Position numbers and translations under genes: made by a program. Below are positions 37,655 through 47,000 of a stretch of DNA of 64,000 nucleotides, one piece after another (position 1 is the first letter of the stretch; each line of letters begins with the position of its first letter). The stretch is taken from contig JAUZSE010000001.1 of NCBI GenBank assembly GCA_030949725.1, positions 1-64,000 of the forward strand. The letters are read 5' to 3'. A model generated the notes under the pieces. The model was not told the origin of the DNA, made no database searches, and worked only from the letters and a program-made list of their open reading frames with translations. Source of the stretch: Sulfurovum sp. (lineage in GTDB: Bacteria > Campylobacterota > Campylobacteria > Campylobacterales > Sulfurovaceae).

Positions 37655-37689
37655 CTTGATTGACATAGACTAAACTATTCTGATATAAT
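37655..37689 (+). promoter_or_regulatory. Promoter of cbpA-hspR overlapped by a HAIR-like HspR operator
   Basis: TTGACA at 37660-37665 and TATAAT at 37684-37689, 18 bases apart, form a near-perfect sigma-70 promoter. CTTGATT (37655-37661), a seven-base spacer and ACTAAAC (37669-37675) match the HspR-associated inverted repeat (CTTGAGT-N7-ACTCAAG) at 6 of 7 and 5 of 7 positions. It overlaps the -35 box. With hspR two genes downstream this supports autorepression of the operon, relieved by heat or protein stress. Confidence 0.7.
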
Positions 37690-37727
37690 TATATAAATTA
37701 AAATCAAATAATTATTTAGGAATAGTG

Positions 37728-38561
37728 ATGGCAAAAAGTTTATATGAAACGCTTGGTGTGAGTGAAAACGCATCGGCAGATGAAATCAAGAAATCTTACA
37801 GAAAACTCGCAAGAAAATACCACCCCGATATCAATAAAGATGAGAGTGCCGTAGATAAGTTTAAAGAGATAAACGCTGCGTATGAAGTACTCTCCGATAC
37901 AGAGAAAAAATCACAATATGATCAATATGGCGATCAAATGTTTGGTGGACAAAACTTCCATGATTTTGCACAAGGACAGGGTGGTGGGGTAGATCTGGAT
38001 GATATACTCAGACAAATGTTTGGTGGTGGCGGAGGAGGTGGCTTTGGAGGTGGTGGTTTTGGTGGCCCTAATCTCGATACACAAGCACGTATTACTGTAC
38101 CCTTCTTAGTCTCTATTTTGGGTGGTAAACATAATGTATCTGCCAATGGTCAAAGTTTTGACATCAAAATCCCTGCGGGTATTAAGAGTGCTGAGACCAT
38201 GCGTGTACGTGGTAAAGGTAAACAGTATCAGGGGCAGGTTGGTGACTTGCTCATACAAGTAGAAGTGGCTGCTTCAGATGAGTATGAAAGAAAAGGTGAT
38301 AATCTCTATAAAACATTTGATGTGCCTTTGAAAGAAGCACTGTTTGGTGGAAAAATAGCTATAGAAACACCAGAAAAAGAAGTCTCACTGAAAGTACCTC
38401 AAAATACTAAAAATGGACAAAAGTTTAGACTCAAAGGAAAGGGAGTTGCTGACAGAAAAACAGCTATGAAAGGTGACTTGTATCTGGTTGCTAATGTGGT
38501 TTTACCTAATGTGGATACATTGGATGAGGAACTAAAAACGATGATCCAAGAAACACTTTAA
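37728..38561 (+). CDS. cbpA: CbpA/DnaJ-type co-chaperone
   Basis: This 277-residue protein starts at ATG 37728; a GTG codon directly before it is in frame and AGGA at 37718-37721 fits either. The J-domain (5-68) has [19 protein letters not shown] with the HPD tripeptide, followed by a Gly-rich linker ([15 protein letters not shown]) and the C-terminal substrate-binding halves ([27 protein letters not shown]). It has no zinc-finger, as in CbpA and unlike DnaJ. It stimulates DnaK. It is cotranscribed with hspR and controlled by the operator upstream. Confidence 0.93.
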   Translation: MAKSLYETLGVSENASADEIKKSYRKLARKYHPDINKDESAVDKFKEINAAYEVLSDTEKKSQYDQYGDQMFGGQNFHDFAQGQGGGVDLDDILRQMFGGGGGGGFGGGGFGGPNLDTQARITVPFLVSILGGKHNVSANGQSFDIKIPAGIKSAETMRVRGKGKQYQGQVGDLLIQVEVAASDEYERKGDNLYKTFDVPLKEALFGGKIAIETPEKEVSLKVPQNTKNGQKFRLKGKGVADRKTAMKGDLYLVANVVLPNVDTLDEELKTMIQETL

Positions 38562-38581
38562 AAACACTCTAAGGAGCCTCC

Positions 38582-38953
38582 ATGCATAGTTATGACGAAC
38601 CTGTTTATCTTATATCAGTAGTAGCAACGATGTTAGATATACATCCGCAAACGCTCAGACAGTATGAGAGGGAAGGTCTTGTCCAACCTTCACGTACACA
38701 GGGTCGTATGCGTCTTTATTCTCAACGGGACATAGAGAGAATGAAGCTCATTTTGCGATTAACCCGTCAAATGGGTGTGAATCTAGCAGGCGTAGATATA
38801 GTATTGAAACTAAAACTTCAGATAGATGATATGCAAACAGAGATAGATCAGTTGAGAGAATCACTGTCTAAAGTAAATCGTAACGGATCCGTGCATTCAA
38901 GTAAAGCTTTGGTGACCAAAAGTTCTTATGATATTATCATTTTTGAAGATTAA
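38582..38953 (+). CDS. hspR: HspR, MerR-family heat-shock repressor
   Basis: This 123-residue repressor has a MerR-type winged helix: VYLISVVATMLDIHPQTLRQ, YEREGLVQPSRTQGRMRLYS and DIERMKLILRLTRQMGVNLA, followed by a coiled coil (DDMQTEIDQLRESLSKV). HspR binds HAIR sites and represses chaperone genes, with cbpA as its classical partner gene in Helicobacter. It is 20 bases after cbpA and 3 bases before the GGDEF-EAL gene, so the same transcript may reach that gene too. Confidence 0.93.
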   Translation: MHSYDEPVYLISVVATMLDIHPQTLRQYEREGLVQPSRTQGRMRLYSQRDIERMKLILRLTRQMGVNLAGVDIVLKLKLQIDDMQTEIDQLRESLSKVNRNGSVHSSKALVTKSSYDIIIFED

Positions 38954-38956
38954 GGT

Positions 38957-40807
38957 ATGAAACAGCAAAAACATTATATTTTTCTTCAAAAACAAATACT
39001 CCTTATGATGGGACTCTCTTTGATTCCTGGACTTGTATATGTTGTTTTCGGATGGATTTTTAATGTAATATTTCCTGCGTTGATATGGTATGGGATATTG
39101 ATTGTTATTTCTTGGTATGGATGGAAGTTGTATCAAGAATTTGCTAGCAATAAAATGGACGAAGTACATTTGGCACGTTGGTATAAAAAACTTACATGGT
39201 TTATGTATGTCATTTTTTCTTCTTGGACCGTGATATTTATACTATATGTGGGATATGATGAAGATCATTTACATTATATAGCTATTTTTACGCAGTTAGG
39301 TGCGTCTGTTGTAGCATCGGCATTACTGATTTCAGATAGAAAATTATTTGTGCCTATTTTATTTTTACTAATGTTACCCTTGACACTTTATTTTACGCTT
39401 ATTGGTCTATGGTATGGCTATGTGCTTGCTCTTTTCTCTATGGTCTTTTTAGCTATATTGCTTTATGCCTCATCCAATACCAACAAGTTGCTTGAGGATA
39501 ATTATTTTCAAGCCCAACATGATGCATTGACGGGACTTTTTAATCGTAGGTATTTTACAGAGTATATGGAGTCTTTAAATGAAAGGCTATTGGAAAACGA
39601 TAAAACAGCCTCTATCTGTCTCATTGACCTAGACCATTTCAAAATGATTAATGACTCTTTGGGGCATGATATCGGCGATAAGTTATTGATAGACGTTTCT
39701 AAACGTATAGAACTTTATGTAAAAAATACACATGTGTTGGCACGTTTAGGTGGGGATGAATTTATACTTGTGAGTAAAAGGTTGAGTAATAAAGAGGCAG
39801 ATGTTTACGAAGGATATGCTTTTGCCGAAACTTTACTCAATGTGATGCGAGAGCCGTATGTGATAGAAGGACATACGCTGCATATAACTGTAAGTATTGG
39901 GGTTTATCAACTTGATCCTCGGTCTTTGTTTGCTACAAACTTTATAAAAGAAGTAGATATAGCCATGTATGAAGCAAAGTCTCAAGGACGAGATGGGGTA
40001 GTGGTATTTAATAAAGATATTGAAGAAAAAGTGGAACGACATTTAGATATAGAGCAAAAACTTCATATAGCACTCAAGGAGCATAAACTCAAAGTATATT
40101 ATCAGCCACAGTTTGATTTAGATGAAATATTAGTCGGATGTGAATCTCTCCTTAGATGGCATGATGATGATTTAGGAGTAGTGAATCCTAATGAGTTTAT
40201 AGTGATAGCAGAAAAAACGGGTCTTATCTTAGATATTGGTAATTATGTACTAAAAGAGACATTTAAAACTATAAATAGTTGGAATAAAAAAGGAAAAATC
40301 TTAAAATCTTTTTCGATTAATGTGAGTATCCGACAACTTTTACATGAACCTTTTGTTGAAAAGGTAGCGTATTTACTCATGACATATCTTCCCAATAAAG
40401 AGCCTAAACAAAAAATTTATTTTGAGATAACCGAACATGTTTTTGCCGAAGATATAAACAAAGTAGTTGCTATCATGAACAGGCTAAAAGAAATGGGTAT
40501 TTCATTTTCTATTGATGATTTTGGTACAGGGTATTCTTCGCTAAGTTATTTGAAAATATTGCCTATAGACGAAGTGAAAATAGATAAATCATTCATCGGT
40601 GATTTGTCTGAGAGCAGAAACAATCAGAAAATGATTAGAGCGATTATAGGCATTGCAAAGAATTTTGATTTAACTATTGTAGCTGAAGGTGTCGAAACCT
40701 TTGAACAGATCACTTTTCTTAATATGATAGATTGTGATGTCTATCAAGGGTTTTATTTTGACAAGGCATTGTCAAAAGATATATTTGAAAAGAAATATAT
40801 CCTCTAA
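38957..40807 (+). CDS. Membrane GGDEF-EAL protein (cyclic-di-GMP turnover)
   Basis: This is a 616-residue protein. About six hydrophobic segments fill residues 10-180, then the GGDEF domain (about 190-350) has DALTGLFNRRYF, SLGHDIGDKLLID and LARLGGDEFILVS with an intact active site, and the EAL domain (about 370-610) has CESLLRWHDDDLG in place of the canonical EALLRW, then FEITEHVFAEDINKV and FSIDDFGTGYSSLSYLKILP. GGDEF makes and EAL degrades c-di-GMP; which activity dominates is unknown. Ala in EAL is replaced by Ser, which is tolerated in active EAL enzymes. Its stop codon lies inside the target duplication of the following IS. Confidence 0.92.
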   Translation: MKQQKHYIFLQKQILLMMGLSLIPGLVYVVFGWIFNVIFPALIWYGILIVISWYGWKLYQEFASNKMDEVHLARWYKKLTWFMYVIFSSWTVIFILYVGYDEDHLHYIAIFTQLGASVVASALLISDRKLFVPILFLLMLPLTLYFTLIGLWYGYVLALFSMVFLAILLYASSNTNKLLEDNYFQAQHDALTGLFNRRYFTEYMESLNERLLENDKTASICLIDLDHFKMINDSLGHDIGDKLLIDVSKRIELYVKNTHVLARLGGDEFILVSKRLSNKEADVYEGYAFAETLLNVMREPYVIEGHTLHITVSIGVYQLDPRSLFATNFIKEVDIAMYEAKSQGRDGVVVFNKDIEEKVERHLDIEQKLHIALKEHKLKVYYQPQFDLDEILVGCESLLRWHDDDLGVVNPNEFIVIAEKTGLILDIGNYVLKETFKTINSWNKKGKILKSFSINVSIRQLLHEPFVEKVAYLLMTYLPNKEPKQKIYFEITEHVFAEDINKVVAIMNRLKEMGISFSIDDFGTGYSSLSYLKILPIDEVKIDKSFIGDLSESRNNQKMIRAIIGIAKNFDLTIVAEGVETFEQITFLNMIDCDVYQGFYFDKALSKDIFEKKYIL

Positions 40808-40810
40808 GGG

Positions 40811-42271
40811 CAACACCTTAGCCAAAAATAAAAACAAAATATAAGCCAAAGCCATGAGACAACTACTATAATTTTAAACCAAAAAAACATAAAGTTATCC
40901 CATGACAGAAATTATAACACTCTTAAGATGTATCGCACCTATAATTGTAAAAAACAAGCATAAACAACTACAAATCATCATCCAAGCCTTGCTCTCAATG
41001 CGAGGACGGATTACTATGTTAGGATTAAGTAGATGGAGTGAAAAAGGAGGGAGTTATCGAACTATCACACGCTTCTTTCATTCAAAGATAAATTGGGAAG
41101 AAATCAATTGGATGTTTATCAAAACGCATTTAACAAAAAAGGGTTCAGTCTATCTTTTGGGTGGAGATGAAGTAGTAGTAAGCAAAAGTGGGAAGCATAC
41201 TTATGGGATAGATATGGGATAGATAGGTTTTATTCTTCTATCCAAAACCAAGTGATACAAAGTTTGGCATTTCTCAATCTTTCCTTGATAAGTGTAGAAA
41301 CAAGAAAAGCTTATCCACTAAGTACACAACAAATAGTTCGAGAGAAAAAAAGAAGGTTGTATCAAAGACAAAAGTGTAAAGAAGAGTAAGAAAAAGAAGC
41401 ATGGTAAAGTTGGAAGACCTGTAGGCAGTGGGAATCAAGATAAAAAGATATTGAACTTTCTCCCTATCTTAAATTTGTCCAGGAGTCCGTAAATAAGGCA
41501 CTTAAACGGATTGACAAGCATATTGATATTGTTTATTTTGTCTTTGATGGAGCATTTGGAAATAATCCTGCTGTACAAATGGTGAGGCAATGTGGATTAC
41601 ATATCATTTCTAAACTTCAAAAAACTCTGCACTGCTATTTCCTTATAGTGGAGAGTATGCAGGAAGAGGATCTCCTAGGAAATATGGAGATGCTATTGAC
41701 TATGATAATCTTCCAGAACCCTATCTAAAATCAGATACCATAGACGAAGATAAGAATATCCAAACAAGAATTTATCAAATGGAAATGCTACATCGTAAGT
41801 TTGCAGATAGGCTTAATATTGTGATTATAGAAAAGATAAATCTAAGCACAGGAAAAATTGCTCATGTAAATCTCTTCTCTACAGATTTGACATTAGACTA
41901 TGAAAAGATTATTGATTACTATTCACTTCGTTTTCAGATTGAATTTGTCTTCCGAGATGCCAAACAATATTGGGGAATGGAGGATTTTATGAATATTAAA
42001 AAAAACACCTATCCATAATTGGGCAAATCTCTCTACTTTTATGGTCAATTTCTCTCATGGATTACGCCAAAATTCTGATATGAAAGAGATGAGTATTCTT
42101 GACCTAAAAGCCCACTACCATGGGCTTAAATACGTCAAAGAGGTATTTAAATTACTTCCGAATTTAGCTAACGAGTATTTAATTCAGAAGGTATCCATTA
42201 AGATTGCGAATTTAGGGGCTATTCACCCCCATGAGAGGGTGGGTTAGAGGGGTTTTTTGGCTAAGGTGTTG
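40811..42271 (+). mobile_element. IS4-like insertion sequence, copy 2 (1461 bp), inactive
   Basis: Its ends CAACACCTTAGCCAAAAA and TTTTTTGGCTAAGGTGTTG are the same as in copy 1. TAAGGG at 40805-40810 and 42272-42277 is a 6-bp target duplication; the first copy contains the stop codon of the GGDEF-EAL gene. The copy is 12 bases longer than copy 1, mainly through an 11-bp tandem duplication, and carries several frameshifts. It is in plus orientation, opposite to copies 1 and 3. Confidence 0.92.
40902..42247 (+). pseudogene. IS4-like transposase, copy 2, several frameshifts
   Basis: This is the same transposase as in copy 1. After KSGKHTYGID an 11-bp tandem duplication (ATGGGATAGAT twice, about 41204-41225) shifts the frame and ends the protein at 106 residues. 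Further differences from copy 1 are a seventh A in the run at about 41345, one A fewer near 41445 and an eighth A near 42000, where FMNIKKN ends early. The shared A6 tract is present at about 41628. The protein cannot be functional. Confidence 0.88.
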
Positions 42272-42288
42272 TAAGGGAACACCCCTTA
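42272..42288. terminator. Terminator hairpin displaced from its gene by the IS
   Basis: TAAGGG (42272-42277) pairs with CCCTTA (42283-42288) across AACAC and is followed by TTTA. Its left arm is the target duplication itself, so the hairpin originally included or directly followed the stop codon of the GGDEF-EAL gene. It now sits past the IS, before the convergent mltB gene. Confidence 0.5.
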
Positions 42289-42297
42289 TTTAGCAGA

Positions 42298-43275
42298 TCA
42301 TTTAACATGTTCGGCTATGAGATGTATGGCCATGCCATAAGACGTTGAATTGTTGTAGCGTGTGAGTACTCTAAAGTTTTTTGCACCTAACCATATATCA
42401 TCATGGGTTATATTCCGATTTTTTAAGAGGTATGCTTTAGACTCATTAAATTTCTTTAAAGGTTTGATACCATGTTTTAAGATAGTACTCATAGGAAGTG
42501 TTCGTCTATGCGTTGTTTTTAGTCTTTTATAGCGTTTACCTTTAAATGTTGTAGGTACAGCTACTAACGCACCTTTTCTCCATCCATTTTTATGCATAAA
42601 CTTTGCAACAGAACCAATGCAATCTTCTAAGTCCCAAGGGTCGGTCTTCCCATCATGGTTAAAATCTGACTTATGTTTACGTGCCATAGACGGCACTTGT
42701 TGTACACAGCCTATGGCACCAGCGAAAGATCCTTCTAGTTTAGTGATCTTATATCCTTTTTCACGTGTAAGTAAAAAGAGATGTTTGAATTCAGCTTTAA
42801 AAAACTTTTTCATTCGGTTGGGATGAAATGCAAGTGTTGCTAAGGCATCAAGTACGCTATAGTCACCCATATATTCTCCAAATTTACTCTCCACACCCAT
42901 AAAACCAACGATATAATCAGGATCAACACGGTATTGTCTCGCTGCTCTTTGGAGTGTTTTTCTGTATTGTCTCTTAAACTTTTTTGCTTTTTTTAAACTT
43001 TCTTTATCAAGAACATGTGCTTTGTATCGCTCCCAAGTTCCATTGGTTGTTCCTGATTTATATTTTCCTGTATAGCGTGCAAGTGTATCTCTGTCTAGTT
43101 TGGCTTTTTTCATCACCGAAACGATATAGGAGCGTTTGAAATGGTATTTTTTGACCATCATAGTGACAAATCTTTGTACCTCTTTTTTTGCCATATAGTT
43201 GTACTTTATAGGAGGTCTGTCATCGTTTGCCAATAGTATAAAGGGTATAAGTAGTATAAGTAGTAGTTTTTTCAT
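42298..43275 (-). CDS. mltB: Lytic murein transglycosylase B-like protein
   Basis: This 325-residue protein starts at ATG 43275 with GAGAG just upstream; a longer start at 43293 overlaps the previous gene's stop but has no ribosome-binding site. Signal peptide MKKLLLILLIPFILLANDD without lipobox. The catalytic Glu is in GFMGVESKFGEYMGDYSVLD (MltB signature), followed by LEGSFAGAIGCVQQVPSMAR and DFNHDGKTDPWDLEDCIGSV. It cleaves glycan strands of peptidoglycan to 1,6-anhydro products. It follows the citE-like gene closely on the minus strand. Confidence 0.92.
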   Translation of the reverse strand: MKKLLLILLIPFILLANDDRPPIKYNYMAKKEVQRFVTMMVKKYHFKRSYIVSVMKKAKLDRDTLARYTGKYKSGTTNGTWERYKAHVLDKESLKKAKKFKRQYRKTLQRAARQYRVDPDYIVGFMGVESKFGEYMGDYSVLDALATLAFHPNRMKKFFKAEFKHLFLLTREKGYKITKLEGSFAGAIGCVQQVPSMARKHKSDFNHDGKTDPWDLEDCIGSVAKFMHKNGWRKGALVAVPTTFKGKRYKRLKTTHRRTLPMSTILKHGIKPLKKFNESKAYLLKNRNITHDDIWLGAKNFRVLTRYNNSTSYGMAIHLIAEHVK

Positions 43276-43289
43276 AGTTCTCTCTTTCT

Positions 43290-44207
43290 TCATTTGGTAT
43301 TTAATATCAGTAAAGCATCTTTATAAATAGGTTCATCTATAAATCCATAGGTATCGTCCATAAATCCATTCAAACCTTGTGCCGCATGGGTTTCAAAAGA
43401 TTTTTTTATATGATTGGCTCTTGTGATTTCATAGGGAGAAATAGCAAAAACTTCATTGGCGATTTGCACCTGTTTGGGACCCATACATGCTTTGCTTTCA
43501 AAGCCCATGAGCTTTTCTCGTTGACACCAAGCTTTAAATGTTTTGCTGTCATGATACTCTTGAAACATAAAAGAGATGGGATGTATACCAGCTGTTTTGG
43601 CATCAATTAGGAACTTGGAGAGGATGTAGTCTATGGTGGGGTTGTTAAGGCTTATGAGTGATTGAGGTAAGCCAAGAGAATGTAGCAGGTCAAGTATACC
43701 TAAATTCGCTGTGCTTAAGCGTTCGTCTATACCTAGAGTACTTAGATTTTCAAAGGCTTCTTTGGTTTCAAGTGAGATATGCAGTTCTTTATCTAAAGAC
43801 AGTAAGGTTAGGGCTTGTGCTATCTCTGTTTGTGTTTTTACCTTGGCTATACGTATAGCATCAAAAGAAAAGTCATTTAAAAAAGCAATCTCTTCTGCAC
43901 CACCTTCATTGAGAGGATTTGTACGCACGATGATAAAGCTAGAGGAGTGCTGCATATGTGAAAGAAAAAGTGCTATGTTATGTAGTGCTTCCTTTTTACG
44001 GCTTGGTGCAATGGCATCTTCAAGGTTTAGTGTAATCATATCTGCTTGACTCTCATCCATAGAGTTAAGATGTTTGAGATTGAGAGGATTGAGCATCATA
44101 TTACTACGTTTACGTGTGTGATGACAAGGTTGTTTCTTTTGTGTTCCATATATTGTTGTTGGGTTGTTTAGGTTTTGAAATATCATATAAAAGCATATCG
44201 TAATCAT
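43290..44207 (-). CDS. HpcH/HpaI aldolase/citrate lyase (CitE-like) family protein
   Basis: This protein is up to 305 residues. The recognisable domain begins at about KRSNMMLNPLNLKHLNSMDE, so the true start may be downstream of 44207. Family elements: ADMITLNLEDAIAPSRKKEA (metal-binding Glu/Asp), FIIVRTNPLNEGGAEE, AIRIAKVKTQ, HISLETKEAFENLSTLG and MGFESKACMGPKQVQIANEV. The enzyme cleaves or forms a citramalyl- or malyl-type C-C bond; the substrate is undetermined and no other citrate lyase subunits are present. It is divergent from the helicase gene. Confidence 0.82.
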   Translation of the reverse strand: MITICFYMIFQNLNNPTTIYGTQKKQPCHHTRKRSNMMLNPLNLKHLNSMDESQADMITLNLEDAIAPSRKKEALHNIALFLSHMQHSSSFIIVRTNPLNEGGAEEIAFLNDFSFDAIRIAKVKTQTEIAQALTLLSLDKELHISLETKEAFENLSTLGIDERLSTANLGILDLLHSLGLPQSLISLNNPTIDYILSKFLIDAKTAGIHPISFMFQEYHDSKTFKAWCQREKLMGFESKACMGPKQVQIANEVFAISPYEITRANHIKKSFETHAAQGLNGFMDDTYGFIDEPIYKDALLILNTK

Positions 44208-44278
44208 TTATAAACTAAGGGTATAATAGACATCTTACAAAACTAAAAAAAGATAAATATATTTAGAGGACAATACTT

Positions 44279-45508
44279 TTGCTAGATAAAATAGATATTT
44301 TAGAAGCGCTCAATCATTCCAATGTTTTTTTAACAGGTGGTGCAGGTGTAGGCAAGAGTTATATCACCAATGAAATCATAAAAGACTACCGTAACTCTGC
44401 GAAGCAAGTGGTATCTTTGGGTTCTACGGGAGTATCTGCTGTGAACATAGGTGGATTTACTGTGCATAGTTTTTTTGTCTTTGGTATCTCCTCTAACTTT
44501 GATGAACTCAATCAAAGTGATAAACGATCCAAAAAACGTTTAATGGATTTAAAAAAAATCCTTAAAGCCACAAATCTTATCATCATAGATGAGATAAGCA
44601 TGGTAAGTACCGATTTACTCGACATGATAGCCTATAGACTGAACAACTACGGATACATGGGGAAAGTCCTTTTTGTGGGAGACTTTTTTCAGCTCCCTCC
44701 TGTGGTTAAACATAGCAATAGAAATGATGTTTTTGGCACTAAACTCTATGCTTTTGAGTCTATGGCTTGGGAGAGATTTGATCTTATGGTCATAGAACTT
44801 AGGCATATGAAACGTACTACGGATGCAGAGTTTACGCATATACTTTCAAAAGTTCGTAAAGGTATTTGTGATGATGAGGTCATAGCTTACATGACAAAGC
44901 TGTGGAACAATGAAAGCATGGAACAAGACCCCACATACCTCTATGGACGAAACCTAGAAGTCGAACAAACCAACCGTGCCAAAATCAACGAACTTGAAAC
45001 AGAAGAAACGATACTCTTTGCAAATGTAGAGATGTTTGGGAATGTACACGAAAAGAAGCTACTGGGCTGGAAAAATATGCTTCCTATTACCGAACACCTC
45101 ACACTAAAGGTTGGCGTTCCTATACTTTTTACAGTCAATAAATGGGGTAAATTTGTCAATGGTGAAAGAGGCATACTCAAAAAAATAGAAGAAGACCATC
45201 TGATAGTAGAAAAAGAAGCAGAGTATGTACGTGTAGAACGCCATGAATTTGACCTTGTAGATATGCTAGTAAAAGAAGACGGTACTATAGAGACTATATC
45301 TCTAGCTACGCTTTCCCAATTCCCTTTGAAATTAGCTTATGCAGTGACTATACATAAGAGTCAAGGCATGAGCATAAATAATCTTGTATGCAATGTAGAC
45401 AACATCTTTGCTCCTAGTCAATTTTATGTAGCTATATCTCGTGCAGTAAACCCCAAAAACTTGAAGTTAGATTTTAATAAGGGTGACTTGATGCAGTATT
45501 TGCAGTAG
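44279..45508 (+). CDS. PIF1-type helicase/AAA ATPase
   Basis: This is a 409-residue superfamily 1B helicase. Walker A GGAGVGKSYIT at residues 20-30, Walker B LIIIDEISMVSTDLLDM near 100, motif III VLFVGDFFQLPPV and a C-terminal AYAVTIHKSQGMSINNL with FYVAISRAVNPKNL. PIF1-like enzymes unwind DNA 5' to 3' with forks and structured DNA as substrates. The start is TTG at 44279. The last 13 or so codons recur in diverged form at 50831-50868, beyond an IS-rich stretch. Confidence 0.9.
   Translation: MLDKIDILEALNHSNVFLTGGAGVGKSYITNEIIKDYRNSAKQVVSLGSTGVSAVNIGGFTVHSFFVFGISSNFDELNQSDKRSKKRLMDLKKILKATNLIIIDEISMVSTDLLDMIAYRLNNYGYMGKVLFVGDFFQLPPVVKHSNRNDVFGTKLYAFESMAWERFDLMVIELRHMKRTTDAEFTHILSKVRKGICDDEVIAYMTKLWNNESMEQDPTYLYGRNLEVEQTNRAKINELETEETILFANVEMFGNVHEKKLLGWKNMLPITEHLTLKVGVPILFTVNKWGKFVNGERGILKKIEEDHLIVEKEAEYVRVERHEFDLVDMLVKEDGTIETISLATLSQFPLKLAYAVTIHKSQGMSINNLVCNVDNIFAPSQFYVAISRAVNPKNLKLDFNKGDLMQYLQ
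45449..45486 (+). repeat. Left copy of a 38-bp direct repeat (3' end of the PIF1 gene)
   Basis: This segment encodes NPKNLKLDFNKGD of the helicase and matches 50831-50868 at 34 of 38 positions. Three of the four differences are silent third-position changes. See the repeat at 50831. The 202-bp gap after the helicase (45509-45710) holds only a possible hairpin TACCC...GGGTA with T-rich tail near 45606-45645. Confidence 0.75.
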
Positions 45509-45710
45509 AGTGGTGCAATGTAGATAGCAGGGTGGTGGAGTATTATAAGGGGATAGAGTGAGTGTATAATATTGCATTTAACCCAAACAAGATATAATCT
45601 TCTTGTACCCTTTTTGGTAAACAGGGGGTAGTGTTTTTCTTTTCATTGAGTGGGTGGGCTTGTAGATTTTTATGCTTCAAGCATAGGCAGGGTTATCTCA
45701 GTTGAAAGGG

Positions 45711-46982
45711 TAGGTCATTTTCATACAATATAAACCCAACTATGTAACTAATCTACCCAGAAAGTGAGGGTTATTCCCACAACTTTTAAAAATACCCGAC
45801 ATATTGAGGCTTTTATTGTCAGGTTTATGCTTGTTTAGGTGAAGTTGTATGCAATTAATGACAAAACTCCTAAGAATAGCTAATCCAAAAGGATTGACTG
45901 ATATTTTACAATCGTCCTCTTTGGTTAATCTGTCTTTATAATAATGGTAAGTTTCACAACGCCAATGGTCTTTGATACCTTCTTTAAAGTAGGTAGCACT
46001 TTCTAAAAAATTTGCAATTAAATATTGCTCTTTTACTTTTATTTTACCCTCATTGTCACTTATATATTTTACCTGCTTAATGATTGATTTTATATGACTA
46101 AAAGAGCTATTATCAATGAGTGATTCATCATTTTTGAACTCAAAACGAAAGTCTCTCTTTTTACCCATTTATTCCCTTCAATAGACTCTCTTTTATCTTT
46201 CTCTTCTAAGATAGTATTATTCTCTTTTGCAGATTCCTCTTCAAAGGCTTGATGCACCTGTTTAAGTAATGTTTTTTGGTTACCTTTGACTTTGGCTAAA
46301 TACCTTTTTCCTTTAGCCTCAATCCCATTTAGGCTCTCTACTTGGGTATTTAGTGCATCAAAGGTATATAGAAATGGTTTATCTGAAAACTCCATCTCTA
46401 ATACCTTTTGAAACTCGGGTATCTCGGACTTCTTAGCTCCTAACTCTCTATGGGCAATCACAATTTTAGATGCTGTTTCCACTACATTTAGCATACCTAC
46501 ATTCCGTTTAACAGTATATTTCCCCTTGTGTCCACTTCCATTCATTGTCTTTCCATCTACGGCTAATTGTGTCTTCTCATTGAACTCAACTTTAGGTATA
46601 AAATACTCTCTAAACATCTCTTCTAAGATAGTAGAATCTATGTTTATTATCATTCTTCTTATTGTTGAATATGAAGGTATGTTAAGCTCTTCATTTTCTT
46701 TCCCTATCAGCCTTTTAAAGTACTTCTCATTGAAGTTTATCTTTAGCCAATTATGTTTATCTTTTATTTCTATATTTCCTACAAACATACTACATAAAAC
46801 ACCAAATAATACATCTCTTTGGTTATGTTCTATTTTCTCTTTTGTTACTCTATAATCTGGCAATCTTTCTAATATCTCTAGGGTCATTTCTATATTTATT
46901 AATTCTTTAATTTCTATTTTCATAGATTATTTTAAACATTTATTCGCTTTGTTCTTGCTTGGAATTGTATGAAAATGACCTA
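45711..46982 (-). mobile_element. ISAs1-family insertion sequence (1272 bp)
   Basis: Its ends are TAGGTCATTTTCATACAATA at 45711 and, inverted, TAGGTCATTTTCATACAATT ending at 46982 (19 of 20 identical). GTTGAAAGGG stands on both sides (45701-45710 and 46983-46992), a 10-bp target duplication, within the length known for ISAs1. The single minus-strand transposase is frameshifted. Confidence 0.92.
45740..46923 (-). pseudogene. ISAs1-family transposase, one frameshift
   Basis: The N-terminal 250 or so residues (from 46923) have the ISAs1 layout: DYRVTKEKIEHNQRDVLFGV, LAVDGKTMNGSGHKGK (first Asp), FLYTFDALNTQVESLNGI (second Asp) and YLAKVKGNQKTLLKQVH. After NKWVKRETFVLSS the frame is lost (about 46090-46168), and the C-terminal part continues in another frame: KSIIKQVKYISDN, DHWRCETYHYYKDRL (catalytic Glu helix region) and NPFGLAILRSFVINC. 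The complete protein would be about 394 residues. Confidence 0.88.
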
Positions 46983-47000
46983 GTTGAAAGGGTACGGTGG

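Noticed and set aside
38957-40807. Inactive EAL domain because of ESL in place of EAL
   Set aside because: Ser at this position is seen in functional proteins and the remaining metal-binding elements (DDFGTGYSS, the later Glu/Lys residues) are intact.
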